Positions 12,580 through 23,566 of a DNA stretch of 64,000 nucleotides are shown here, piece by piece. The stretch spans positions 327,661 through 391,660 of the forward strand of contig KN832894.1 in NCBI GenBank assembly GCA_000827325.1, written 5' to 3'. Source of the DNA: Oidiodendron maius Zn (taxonomy: Eukaryota; Ascomycota; Leotiomycetes; Myxotrichaceae). Below the pieces are notes generated by a model. That model worked only from the letters and a program-made list of their open reading frames with translations. It did not search any database and had not been told where the DNA came from. The first letter of the stretch is position 1. Each line of letters starts with the position of its first letter. The translations under genes were made by a program, and so were the position numbers.

Positions 12580-13791
12580 ATGTGTATTGGCGGTATGTTC
12601 CTACTCGCTCGCCTTGTGTCGCAAAGTCCCTTTCTACCATGGACTTCTATCAACACTACCCAAGCTAAAAGAGTAAATGGCATCGCTGACTCCATTCTCA
12701 CTTTAGCATCTTGGGGCTCAGGCATCCCAAAATTAAATCCTATCAATGCTTCATCCTGTAATTGGTGGTATTTTGATGTCGTTACTAAAGATAGGCAATC
12801 GAGCACAGTTATGATTCCCTACACAGTTGTAATTCCTTACACTGCGCCTGAGGCTGGTTTCTTTTTTACAAGAACCTCTACGCAATGTATTCTGGAAACT
12901 AGCTTTTCCCTGCGTCTTCCGGATACTCGAAATCTCACTCCCTAGCTGACTTTGCAGATAGAGTGACTGTTGATACTATCGAGAATGGCGATAGTTAGGT
13001 ATGGACTGGTGCGGGATTTAGCTTTTAGGGCACTCTAGACCTGGGAAAAGATAATGTCGCCATTGACAACGAGAATCTCGGTGTGAAAGGTAAAGTCATT
13101 TTTCAATTGGCATTTGCTCTCTTCTCTCATCTCTGCATCCCATACGCGCAAGTATTCTAAAACGGTTCTAGGTGGCCCCAGCACATTATCTAGTGGCTAT
13201 GTCGATACTGAGCAGCAGATAGAGATCCTCCCAACAATCGGCTGAGCAAATGCAGTTCCAGATACCGTAAGTGATGTCAACCTTAGTATTAGATATGAGC
13301 CTCTCTGGTGATGGTTAGCATGACAGTAAGCCCCTATCACCTATACAAATACCATGTTAATTCACTGAGCAGAGAACTGGGGCACCCAGTCATTTACCAG
13401 CCTGTCAAGCAGCTGTCACTGGGGACACGGGGTACCAGGCCCTTATTCAACTATCTGGTTTGATGCGCACTCGCATGCTGAGACAAATCTACTCAGCTCT
13501 TACTTCTTACTCAATTATCGAATAATTGTTTCCAGCTGCACGGGTCTTAACATCCTGCCCTTAGGTAATACCACTTATCCTCCTCAGGCAAACGATGCGC
13601 CGCCAGCGGGATTTAACATTGGGATTGATCTTGGGCCGGGCCATGGAACCTTTCTGTTGGTAAATGTGACATATGAGGCTCTGTTGGTGAATAACTTTGA
13701 ATACCGTCGCTGGTCTGGAAAGCAGAGTGATGGATTTTGTGGCCAGAAACAGCTGAGTGGCTACATTCTGTATGAAAAGTTCCAGATCTAG
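12580..13791 (+). pseudogene. broken Diels-Alderase-like gene (CrtC/AttH superfamily)
   Basis: The order of motifs matches fungal pericyclases such as CghA, Fsa2 and MycB: LNPINASSCNWWYFDVV near 12735, VTVDTIENGDS and VWTGAGFSF near 12965-13020, EILPTIG/ANAVPDT near 13225, then NWGTQSFTSL, HWGHG.PGPYSTIWFDAHSH (about 13378-13480) and FNIGIDLGPGHGTFLLV. The reading is interrupted by a frameshift near 12910 and stops at 12996-12998, 13026-13028 and 13243-13245, the last two looking like Trp/Arg codons turned to stops. Family members close the decalin ring of polyketide-peptide products. No PKS-NRPS lies in the window, so this copy looks like an orphaned remnant. The intron positions are uncertain. 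Confidence 0.72.
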
Positions 13792-14875
13792 ATACTACAC
13801 CCGCTTCTAATAAATACTAGCATGTTAAGATAATCAGAATAATGTACTTTTAGTCATATATACTTACAGAGGATGTATTAGATATAGCAAAGAGAATGAT
13901 CAATTAAGAAGAGAGAAATAGATATCACGAGATACTTGGTAAGGTAGAAAAATTATGAGATTGCTATATATTCTTGATTTAATATATTCTACTAGTGGCG
14001 AAGAGCTCTGGACTCAGAATTTTGTTAATTAGGCCATTCGGCATCTTGCATAGCGTTATCTATTGACGGGAAATGCGATGTAGGTAGCATAGACCACCAT
14101 TCTCTCTGGCACACTAGATAGGCCAATATATTCCACGCCACTAGATCTCCCAAGACTGACTCTATCGACCACTAAATTATTATGTTCTAAGGCATATGCA
14201 CTATTTCACATGGCTAAACATTTTGCGCCTGATTTATAAGCTTCATTATCCAAATTCGGAAATAAAAGCAGCTCGCAGCTTTGGTAATGCCAAATAGCAC
14301 TTACTAGTAGTCTCCACGCTAAAGTACTCAGGTACTAGTCGGAACTCCAGAAAATCTTATTTCTTTATGCTTGAGCCGATTTACCCGGTCGCAAAGCTGG
14401 CAGAGCGGTCGGAAAGACTTCTACTTCTCAAGTGAATCTTCGGGGAGAAATGACACAAAGTGATTGGGTCGCTTAGCACTGCTAGCACATTTTGTGAAGC
14501 AAGGGGAACTGCCAAAAGGGGGTTTCCTTGGAGGTGTGGTTGGATCACCAAAACGCTCAATAAGAAGGGAGCTGCTACTTATAGACGCCTGTGATTATGC
14601 GTGCTAAATTCATATATAACGAGGAGTACAGGATGGCGATCTACTACGAGTACGATGCGTCCCAGATCCCAGACATGGCCAGTTTCGAACGAAATTTCCG
14701 GGCGAAGCTGCATTGACTGTCTAGTGATGCCTTTCAACACTGGGTAGTTCTAGTACATCTGCTCCTGACTAACTTATGTATATAGAGTTGGTAGGAATGA
14801 TCATTACCTGCTACTAACTTTATCATGCGTGTCTTGTTAATCGAATATTGATTTTGAGATAAGTACAATCTAGGC
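13792..14875. other. intergenic, AT-rich
   Basis: 13800-14300 is AT-rich with no open frame. 14300-14875 is closer to unique-sequence composition but again holds no recognisable gene. Confidence 0.5.
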
Positions 14876-16000
14876 TTAAACCTTGTCTTCAACCGGTTCT
14901 GTAGTGACCCAGTCGGAAGTTCCTGACTTCGTTTGCTCAGACCGCCGGAGACGGACTTTTTGATTTTTACCTATTATAACCATTCTCAAATCCCCGAGTG
15001 GTATAGTAAACGGGAAATCAACTGCTTCCATTACATGTGCCATAAACACAATTCCAATTGGTAGACACAGGAGCCAAGTTAATACTCCGGCTCCCTAATA
15101 AAATGTATCAGCGTTGCAGGCTTGTGTGCAATTCTGGGCCCTAAGCTACTCACCGTCTGGAGCCGTGCGGCGATATCCAAGTTGCCAAGCGCGACCTGGA
15201 AGTTGATGCCTGCAATCAGGCTAAAGTCAAGTATGAGAACTATCAGTCCGATAACAAGAGTAATATTGGTGCGAAGTGCGCAGACCAGGTACACAGCCGA
15301 GAGAATAGTAATGAAGACATAAAAAAATCCTACAAGCTCATTGTCAGCTGCGGCGGTCGGAGCTTTGTGGAAGGGGGTGCTCGCCAGTGGTAGCATAGAA
15401 GCTAGATGTTGCCTCGCCCTGCAGGTTGTCCCCTGTTGGCGAATAGTTTACACCAACGGCGAAGAAAGGCATAAGGGTTGTGCCTTCTACCACCCAGAAC
15501 GCACCTGTGAAGCGAAGGGAAATTAGCCCACTTCGTACTTTCTCCGGTCTCTTCGACTTACCATACGTAAAAAAGGCGACACTGTAAAAGGTGTCCCCCA
15601 GGATCCACTCACCAACCCCTGCAAGAAGTAGCATCAGTCCACCGAAGAAAATATACACCGGCCTTTGAGCATCCAATGTAAGTATCTGATCCTGACAATA
15701 GATTCTACTGCAGCTGAGCAGGAGTTCTTACAGGATTGCGCCGCCGTTGCCGCCAGCACCACGCAGGCCAAGTAGGCTACAAGCCCGAGGGGCTGCTGAG
15801 AGCAAGAATCCCATCAGGCCGACGGGGACAGGGTCACCAAATTTCTTGCCCAGCTTCCCGGAATTTGGAAGTTTGAGACTCGAGTACAATTCCTGGAAGG
15901 TGTCCTGAGGAATAGGAATCAGGATCTTTTCGGCTATATTGACATTGCGAAGCACATCCGTAAGGATAGGTTCAGAATTCTTGCGGATATCAGATGTCAT
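14876..16000 (-). CDS. acetate/ammonia-type carrier, GPR1/FUN34/YaaH family
   Basis: Five exons, 16000-15732, 15662-15562, 15504-15385, 15329-15154 and 15094-14876, total 885 bases (294 residues). The family signature appears as GDPVPVGLMGF in the N-terminal part, followed by six hydrophobic segments including VYIFFGGLMLLLAGVGEWIL, FFYVFITILSAVYLVCAL and WLLCLPIGIVFMAH. Members (AcpA, Ady2) move acetate, and some ammonium, across the plasma membrane. The third intron, 15384-15330, begins GCGAGC rather than GT; all five exons join in frame only if it is used as a GC-AG intron of 55 bases with branch GCTGAC. Members are often induced by acetate; no regulatory site is apparent here. Confidence 0.92.
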
Positions 16001-17767
16001 GATTGTTGGAAGAGTGATAGATTGGCCAAGTTTGATAATATGATGTTCGTTCCTATATTCTCAGACAGAGACTAATAAATGACGCAGCTATCCAAGTATT
16101 TATACTTCTGGGTCCTATATGAACCTCGCCTATGCTCATGTGTTAGCTTGGGATAGATAGCTAGTTACTGTTAATCCAATTCTCGCCCATGCCGAGTATC
16201 CAAATTGCCGCTATGAACGACTGTTTCCTCCCTATCAATCTAAACATTCGAAAAACGCCCGCGGAGGTTTATCCTCTCTAGGCGGCGGCATATTCTTCCT
16301 CGGCTTTTCCTGCTACTTTACAGGCACACACGACGGGTATCTCTTGCTATGGAGCTAGTGCTTTATTGTAACGTACTCTGTGTGCCTAGGACTATTGCCG
16401 CCCTCCCCTTTTTTTTAAAAAAAACAAAAAAAAAACATGGTTAGCAAGGATGTAGCTATCCCCCTGAATTTATAAATACTACCTGTTCACGAAATGGACC
16501 ACTAACGCGGAATACGTTCTCTCCAGTACTATGCATTGGGTCTACCTTCAGAAAACCCGAAGTTGTTCCAAAATTTTGGAAGAAACTTGCGACTAGGGAG
16601 AAGGACGTATAGATATTAGGCTCATGCACACTACCCGTAAATTGTTTCCGTACCTCTATGGCTTGTTGGGAATATTACTTCTCGGTGAATCCGTATTTGT
16701 GACCATCCCAACGGGAACTCGGAAAATTCCAACGAGCGGGAGCGAGATGTTATCGTCCATAATTGCGAGGAGGCTATAAAACGGGGCAACCGCAAAAGTG
16801 TTAGCGTTCCCCGCCTGGAATCTCGACACCTCACAAGCTACGCTCTAGTCATTTCTCTAGGAAAGATTAGACGGATATGTGCTTTCAGTAGAGGCGACGC
16901 TGTCTTATTTGGGAACGCTCACTAACTTGAACTCGAACGGCTCGGGAAATTGCAGAGGTGCTCGGCATCGGCGTCGGTCTCGGTCTCGCGTCTTGGCAAC
17001 ACTATAAACCGTCAGCCATCATCAGTGTTTTATTCCTTTCACCGACTTTTGAAATCCTACCTATCAACGGCAAGCTCAAGAAAGCCCACCACGAATTGAT
17101 CACCCATTGGGTAAGGAAGCAAAGGAAGGTTTGAAGGGTCTTTTCGAGGTAGATTGATGTATTGTGCATACGACGAGAAAGAACCAGCTATAATACTTTC
17201 CATGCCATAAAGGAAAAGAAGCGTGATGAGGGCCATGGCCGAAACGTGGCAGCGGCAAAAACAGGAGCTTAGAAGCCCTTAGAATTTGGAGGAAAACATA
17301 TTTCTAAGGCACTATTTGAAGAGACGTTCGCGGCCTCCGGCTTAGTAGGTGCGCTTTGTAGTCCACTGTGATCGACGTTTACACACCATCTGCTTTGCCC
17401 GTTTGGATTTACACATTGCTTAACGACCATGATATATTTCTTCATTTCAACATCTCGCTTGCAAGACCAGTGCTAAGTTGGTCCCAGGCCTATATGTGCG
17501 CAACAGCTATTCGATCATTGAGAATTGTCATGCTACTGTGTTAAGAAGCCAATGCTCGAGTTTGTTTTGTATGGATGGTGATACGACTGTTGTAGCCCTA
17601 CATTATCTAACAAAAATAACCCCCCATTCACTCCCAGGAGGATCTCAAATATAGTATCTCATTGCGCTAGATTCATATGTAAGCTGTTAGCATCCAATGC
17701 CAGGAAAACTGGAAGGCTTTTTCGATTCAGACACGGACGCCCAACAGAGCCTCGCTACATAAATCTA
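16001..17767. other. intergenic, no gene recognised
   Basis: Holds a T-tract/A-tract near 16409-16436. Several short frames are open but match nothing, and no splice combination gave a family motif. Confidence 0.5.
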
Positions 17768-18661
17768 TCAGAGATGCTTCTTAAACCAATGAATCGCGGC
17801 CTGAGACGCTGTTTCAAAGGCCTCTTCGTAGGCCGCAAAATGTCCCCCAGGAATGAATATGAGCGATTTCGGCTCAAGGGCGCGCTCATAGGCGGTAAGC
17901 ACCAAATCAGTCGCTGCGACAGTGTCGTGGGTAGCAGCTATAATCAGCAGCGGTGTCGGCGACACACGACTAATCCAGTTTCCAGGCTCATACATGCGTG
18001 CACGACGGCTAGATTGAACCGTTATTTCGTTGTGCCACATCCCGCTAGGAACATCCTGAGAGAAGAACTTCACCAAATCCGGGGCATGAAACTGTGCCGG
18101 CACATTCGGATCCTGGTCAACCAGTTTCTGTGTTCGAGGCGGCTCGCCCCGCAGCTGGGTACGCTGATCGTCATTGAAGAATTCTTCCAGGGCCGCGATG
18201 GCTCCTGGATTGATACGGCGCAGGCCAGTTTCCCATCCGTTGATTGCGGGCACCTGGCTGACAATCGCACGCAGCCGCCGATCAGTGGCACCGAGAACAA
18301 GCGCATGGCCGCCAGAGTAACTTGTTCCCCAGAGGCCGATGCGACAAATATCCACGTAGTCTAGAGTTTCCAGGTAGCTGATTGCTTGCCCCCAGTCTTC
18401 AATCTGGCGCCAGGGATCGATATCATGACGAGGGTGCCCACCACTTCCACCAAAATTGCGATGATCATGCAGCAACACTACAAAGCCAGCCTCTGCAAAC
18501 GCTTGTGCCAAAGGCTCTAGTCCATGAAATCTTGTCGCGCTGAAGCCATGAGCCATTGTCACGGCAGGAAAACACCTGTTTGTGCTAGTTGGGCGGAAGA
18601 GCCATGCCGCGAGAGTCGTGCCATCAGTCGCAGGAAACTCCACATCGATTCGCTCAACCAT
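17768..18661 (-). CDS. alpha/beta hydrolase, dienelactone hydrolase/polyketide-transferase-like
   Basis: A single exon encodes 297 residues, a normal length for the family. The nucleophile elbow is WGTSYSGGH with the likely catalytic serine at residue 114. The acid is probably the Asp in ATHDTVA near residue 250 and the histidine that of GGHF near 274. An oxyanion-site HGF (residues 38-40) and LHDHRNFGGSGG precede it. The closest described fungal relatives are small hydrolases and acyl transferases of secondary metabolism and detoxification; the substrate cannot be read from sequence. There is no signal peptide, so it is likely cytosolic. It has no co-directional neighbour, and its codons look ordinary and unbroken. 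Confidence 0.93.
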   Translation of the reverse strand: MVERIDVEFPATDGTTLAAWLFRPTSTNRCFPAVTMAHGFSATRFHGLEPLAQAFAEAGFVVLLHDHRNFGGSGGHPRHDIDPWRQIEDWGQAISYLETLDYVDICRIGLWGTSYSGGHALVLGATDRRLRAIVSQVPAINGWETGLRRINPGAIAALEEFFNDDQRTQLRGEPPRTQKLVDQDPNVPAQFHAPDLVKFFSQDVPSGMWHNEITVQSSRRARMYEPGNWISRVSPTPLLIIAATHDTVAATDLVLTAYERALEPKSLIFIPGGHFAAYEEAFETASQAAIHWFKKHL

Positions 18662-20200
18662 CGTTCACTGCTGCCTGTGGAAGGATCTTGGCCGGGATAC
18701 CTAAACTTAGTAGAATGAGTGCTCTTCTAGACGACGCGCTCAGTGTTTTGATGAATTAAATCGAGCTGGGAGCTAAATTGGGTTCTAGTGGAGTGGCTCC
18801 ACCACCAGGCCTTTTATATAGACAGGAGGGAATGGCAGCGGACGGTGACCACCTGTCACTGCAAGAAGCTAGAAGCAAATTACAAATTAAGAGGGCTTAA
18901 CGGTTTTATATTCTCATACATTACTATAGCATCTCTATATATGGCGTCATAACGTTTTCCTGATTGGGACAAGACTCAAAATTAGCAAAAAATTCTTTTC
19001 GGCGAGCACAGTACACCAGAGATGTATGTTCCCGCTTTTTGCTGGCGGTTATTCACTTTGTTTACTACCCGAAGGTGTGACCAACCTGTGAGTTGTCTAA
19101 GTAACTTGATACTGGCAAATCAGATCTATTCCGTAACACTCATAAGAGGCCGCTTACTATATGTATATGAGGCTCTGCTGCCTCTTGCTCGCTAACATAC
19201 GAGTTGAGCTGGCCTGACCAGGCCCGTGGTTAAATCAGGTGTGCCATATGAACCTTGATCTCTCCATCATTATGGGAGTCTTGCTAGGCGAAATAGAGGA
19301 ATGGCCGCACTTGCCATAACGGGCGAGGATCCGGATTACCAGGATCCTATAAAGTTCTATGGGGGCGTAAATTTAAAGATAGTGATCAGTAATCATCTAT
19401 TATATATTATCGTTTGGATATTTTGGCTATGCGTATCGTACAATAGACATCGGACTAAGCCCTGGCCCCCGACAGCGTGCGTATAAGAGGATTCTAGCAA
19501 GACCTGTGACCATTTGATGGAACATTTGAACGTCGTTTTAGTTCCATGGGCGGCTTGTAGTGTGATTTCCGGGAGTCACCGTGTTCAAGAAAGTGAATTA
19601 CAAACAATGCAAAAATTGATCCTTGACACGGGAATGGGGATAAAAGTGGATTCATGATTCTGATATAGGAAAATGCCATGATGTCACTCAAAGAAGTTCT
19701 GGTTTCCTGATCCACGGCTCTCCATCTCTCCATCTCTCCATCTCTCCATCTCTCCATCTCTCCATCTCTCCATCTCTCCATCTCTCCATCTCTCCATCTC
19801 TCCATCTCTCCATCTCTCCATCTCTCCATCTCTCCATCTCTCCATCTCTCCATCTCTCCATCTCTCCATCTCTCCACCTTTCCACCTCTCCACCTCTCCA
19901 CCCGTCTATCTTTCTATCTCTCCATCTCTCCCTACAGACTTGTGCCACTTTTAGCCCTGACCATAGTTGATCAGTAATGGTGCGTCCCCGCTACATGTCG
20001 CTCCCTGCGGCCCATATATACCCTGTATGCTCCATTCTGCCCCCGGATCTTCAACTAGCCTATCGTGATCTCTTCCTATCACTCATGGTCGTAAGCTCTT
20101 TATTTCACCTTTTATGGTCGCACTTCTTTGGAGCATAGCAACAAACTTTGGTGACTTAGAAAAGCGTAATCACATCTTCATCGGCCAAAGCTCACCACGG
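18662..20200. other. intergenic with microsatellite
   Basis: Shared upstream region of the hydrolase (minus) and the zinc-cluster gene (plus). Apart from the microsatellite I see no gene; the short frame at 19301-19486 has no relatives I know. Confidence 0.5.
19718..19933 (+). repeat. (CTCCATCT)n microsatellite, 8-bp unit
   Basis: About twenty near-perfect 8-bp units (19718-19876), then a worn tail with CTCCACCT and CTATCTTT variants. The minus strand is open in all three frames through it, reading MERWRDGE repeats; I regard these as translation of the repeat, not genes. Confidence 0.95.
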
Positions 20201-22808
20201 ATGGGGCGAAGGTTACGGGCTTGTGCCTCATGCCACGAACGCAAGGTACGATGCGATGCGGCCAAAATAGGAATTCCTTGTTCTCGGTGTACAAAGAGCA
20301 CGCACACTGAGATGTGTATGCTATTGCCAGTAACGGCAAAGAATCCAAGGTACATCAAATTTTGATGAGACACTGTGACCTAGACTTTGATCAGGAACGG
20401 AACGCTAAATTGAATATTCATTTCGTTATTCATTTCATTTATCTTGTTAGTTTCGAGCTAAATTATATGTAAGGAATTTGATACGCAAACGCGGCCATGA
20501 GCCAGACGACGGAGAGAGTTTCCAACCGCCTCAGCAAGAAAAACACCAGAAGTCTTCGGCTCCCTTGCATGCTCAAGAAGTAAATCGACAGATACAAACA
20601 TTTCAATCGTCGATGTCAAATATGGGCCATTGCATTAACGAGCCTCTGAACGTTATTGAGAATGTAAGAGCCCCATTGACATTTGATATGCATGAAAGCA
20701 CTGATGACAGGAAAAGGCTCCACGGACAACCACCTCAATCGCGCCAATGTACTTTGCTTCTAATATAGATACCTCCCCACGGTTGCAAGCGCATCGTGGA
20801 TATCATATTGAAGATCAGTCTCCTCCTCAAGCGCCAGAATACGACGGCTCACCATCACACGAAGGTGAGAGGTTTCGACGTGAGTGGCAGGCGCAAAACT
20901 CACCAAAGGTTTCCCCGTTTGTGTATGAGCGATCTGCACTGATAGGGGATGAGTCTCCAAAAGAATGTGATAAGAAGATTGAGTACCATGACGGGGCCAA
21001 CTCCATAACGATTTTAATTGACGCACTCGGCCGTGTTGCTCCCATCCGGTTGGTTCAAAGCGTCGTACGCAAATCAAATATATGGATGGAGCAGCAGCGT
21101 GAAATTGCAGCACTCGATGATGACGATGTTGCTTATTTGTATCGCAAGGGCACATTTACGTTGCCTGGACGAGAAATATGGTGGGTAGATCATCAAATCC
21201 AGACATATCCCAATGCTGATGTCCGGGAAATGCTTTAAGTGATAAATTTATCGCCTTGTTTTTTAAATGTGTATATATCTGCGTGCCCGTGTTTGACCGG
21301 GTGAAATTTATGGAAGAGTATACCCAGCACAAGTCATCAATGTTTCTGCTGCAAGCTGTCCTTGCAAGTGTGGTTCCATATGCGTCAATGGAGCTATTAA
21401 ATGATGCTGGATTCCATGACCGTTCAAGCGCACAAGAGACGTTCTACATCAGGGCAAAATTGCTGCACGATTTTGATGTCGAGAAGAGTCAGCTCCGGCT
21501 TTTGCAAGGAGCTCTTATCCTCAGCATTACCCATGTTTCCCACTACATGTCTAGGGACTATTGCTACTGGTTCTCCAATGCCGTGGGTGTAGCAAATAAA
21601 ATGGGAATTTACACAAATATTCTTGATCAGCGACTTGATCAACCAACCAAAAAGATCCTTCGGCGTGTCTGGTGGGTCTTATACACCTGGGATGTACTCC
21701 TCACTTTGCACGGAATGGACACGATGCACAGATTCCACGACAGAAATCCCGACACAGCCAGTCTCACAGAAGCTGACTGGGAAGAAGAGATCCCTCCTTT
21801 ATTACAAGATTTTCTACACCCTATCAGCAAAGCGGAAAAAGTTTATTTGATTGAGAGTGCTAAGTATTCATGTCTGAGTACGTAAGATTAACAATATGCG
21901 CAATTCGCAGCCAGTTTGACCTAATTGCTGAGATAGTTCGACGATTCTGGCAGACATTTGCCTATCACACTCCGGAAATTGCCTTCGATGAATTAGGAGC
22001 TGCAGTCCACGCATGGCGCCAAGCTCTCCTATCTGAAATGAGAGGCATGCCTAACGGGACCATGACGGATTCATGGTTCCTCACCCTTAATACCCGGAGT
22101 TATGTCTGCGAATGTGTCATGTACCGAGTGATCCTGCGTGCCTCGTCCACTAATGAAAACCTTAGCGGGCGAGCAAGTCGAAAGCTTCATGGCGCCATGT
22201 TTGAGCTCGATGCTACTATCGACAGAATAATAGCTCAAAACAGTGGACAGTTCAATTCTTTTTTTCTGTCAGTTCTGCCAGATTCGATTTATATATCTTA
22301 TAAGGACGCTAACTCTAGCTCTGCTATCCACAGTCATACAAGTATATCTACCGATATAGCATTACATGTGGAGAAGGCATTAAAGCACTCTACTAGCGCT
22401 CACGAAAGGACTATGACAACCTTGCGTATTCAAAGCAAGCTGGAATGGCTTCGAGAGATATCAAAGTCTTGGTCATATATCCGTGCGCTGGTAAAAATGT
22501 TTGAGGGAGTGATTCAGTTTGCCGAGCTTTCAATACCGAGGATGCCAAATTCTGACATTCAAACCGAATTTTATGACGCTCTACCTTCTACTAAGGGACA
22601 GAATATTCCGAATCCTCCCAGCGAATTTCAGTCTATAAATAAATCGGCTGACGCAATGTCCAACTTTGACTTCTTTAATTTCGCTGACGAACAGACACAA
22701 TATGAATTCCAAATGGGTCCCGTTGCTTCAAATTGTGTGCTGGATGAGATTTTCTCCCATAACTCAAAATATTGGAACCAGATATTGGTATCTTCACTTG
22801 AATTCTAA
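20201..22808 (+). pseudogene. zinc-cluster transcription factor with frameshifts
   Basis: Exon 20201-20349 holds a Zn2Cys6 domain, ACASCHERKVRCDAAKIG then PCSRCTKSTHTEMC (residues 7-40; spacing C2C6C8C2C7C). A 124-base intron leads to 20474. The coding sense then changes frame near 20745 (either a one-base change or a poorly supported 155-base intron, 20664-20818), and again near 21233, where REML is followed by a stop and the frame must shift to reach LFFKCVYICVPVFDRVKF. The middle homology region follows (LRLLQGALILSITHVSHYM, FSNAVGVANKMGIY, RRVWWVLYTWD), then an intron at about 21860-21910 (roughly 47 bases) and the C-terminus. The second shift has no splice explanation, so the gene is probably broken. 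Confidence 0.75.
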
Positions 22809-23566
22809 TATTTTTTTGTCTCCCAATGTATCTACACGTCGTATGCTAGAGTTTGCGAAGGCAAAGTGTCACTATAGCTTCTACATGCACCGCCTAATAG
22901 CCAATATAAGAATAATACTCCTTGACCACCCATCCCTCGAAAATGATGCAGCCAGTAATTTATCATATAATTTCAAATTACGTAAATCAGTGCCTCATAA
23001 GTGATGAAATAGGCGGTGTGTCCGTGGTCTGAGATCTTAAACTGAACTCGAAGAGCCATTCTGGTTAGTGATGAAGTGCATTATCACAGCTGGAATTCCT
23101 TGTAAGATTACTATTCTCCACTCTAGGTCGGTATAGAATTCGGGAGTTATTTCTTAGGCAGCCCACTTAAGATTCGGCCTGACAAATGGAAATATCCCAG
23201 CTAATTGCCTATTCCCCGCAAAGTTAATCCGGGTCAGTCGGCTTTGAGGATTGCTAATCGAGAAGTTTCCCGATCGCCGAGTCTAGCTACTATAGGAAAC
23301 ACCAAGACGATAAGTTGTCAAATTTAGAAGAGTATTCCAGGGCAACTCTGTGTCTGCAGCAAGATCTGCTCAGAATTTTGCTGGTACCACTCGGGTCATC
23401 ACTTGATTCCTAGACCGGATAGATTGTTATCTAATTGCCGTTGCTCTAGAGCTTGGGTTTGAACTGTCGGGCACGTATAAAACCCACAACTCTGCCACCG
23501 ACCTCTTCGTTATTTATGTTTTGGCAGGTTGCTCTGTTGAGAAACTAGTCATCAGCTTAATCCGCA
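22809..23566. other. intergenic, no gene recognised
   Basis: The region between two co-directional genes. A possible TATA-like TATAAAAC occurs near 23476, about 90 bases before the next start codon. Confidence 0.5.

Noticed and set aside
19494-19948. Three overlapping minus-strand open frames reading MERWRDGE repeats
   Set aside because: They are translations of the 8-bp microsatellite in all three frames and have no family features.
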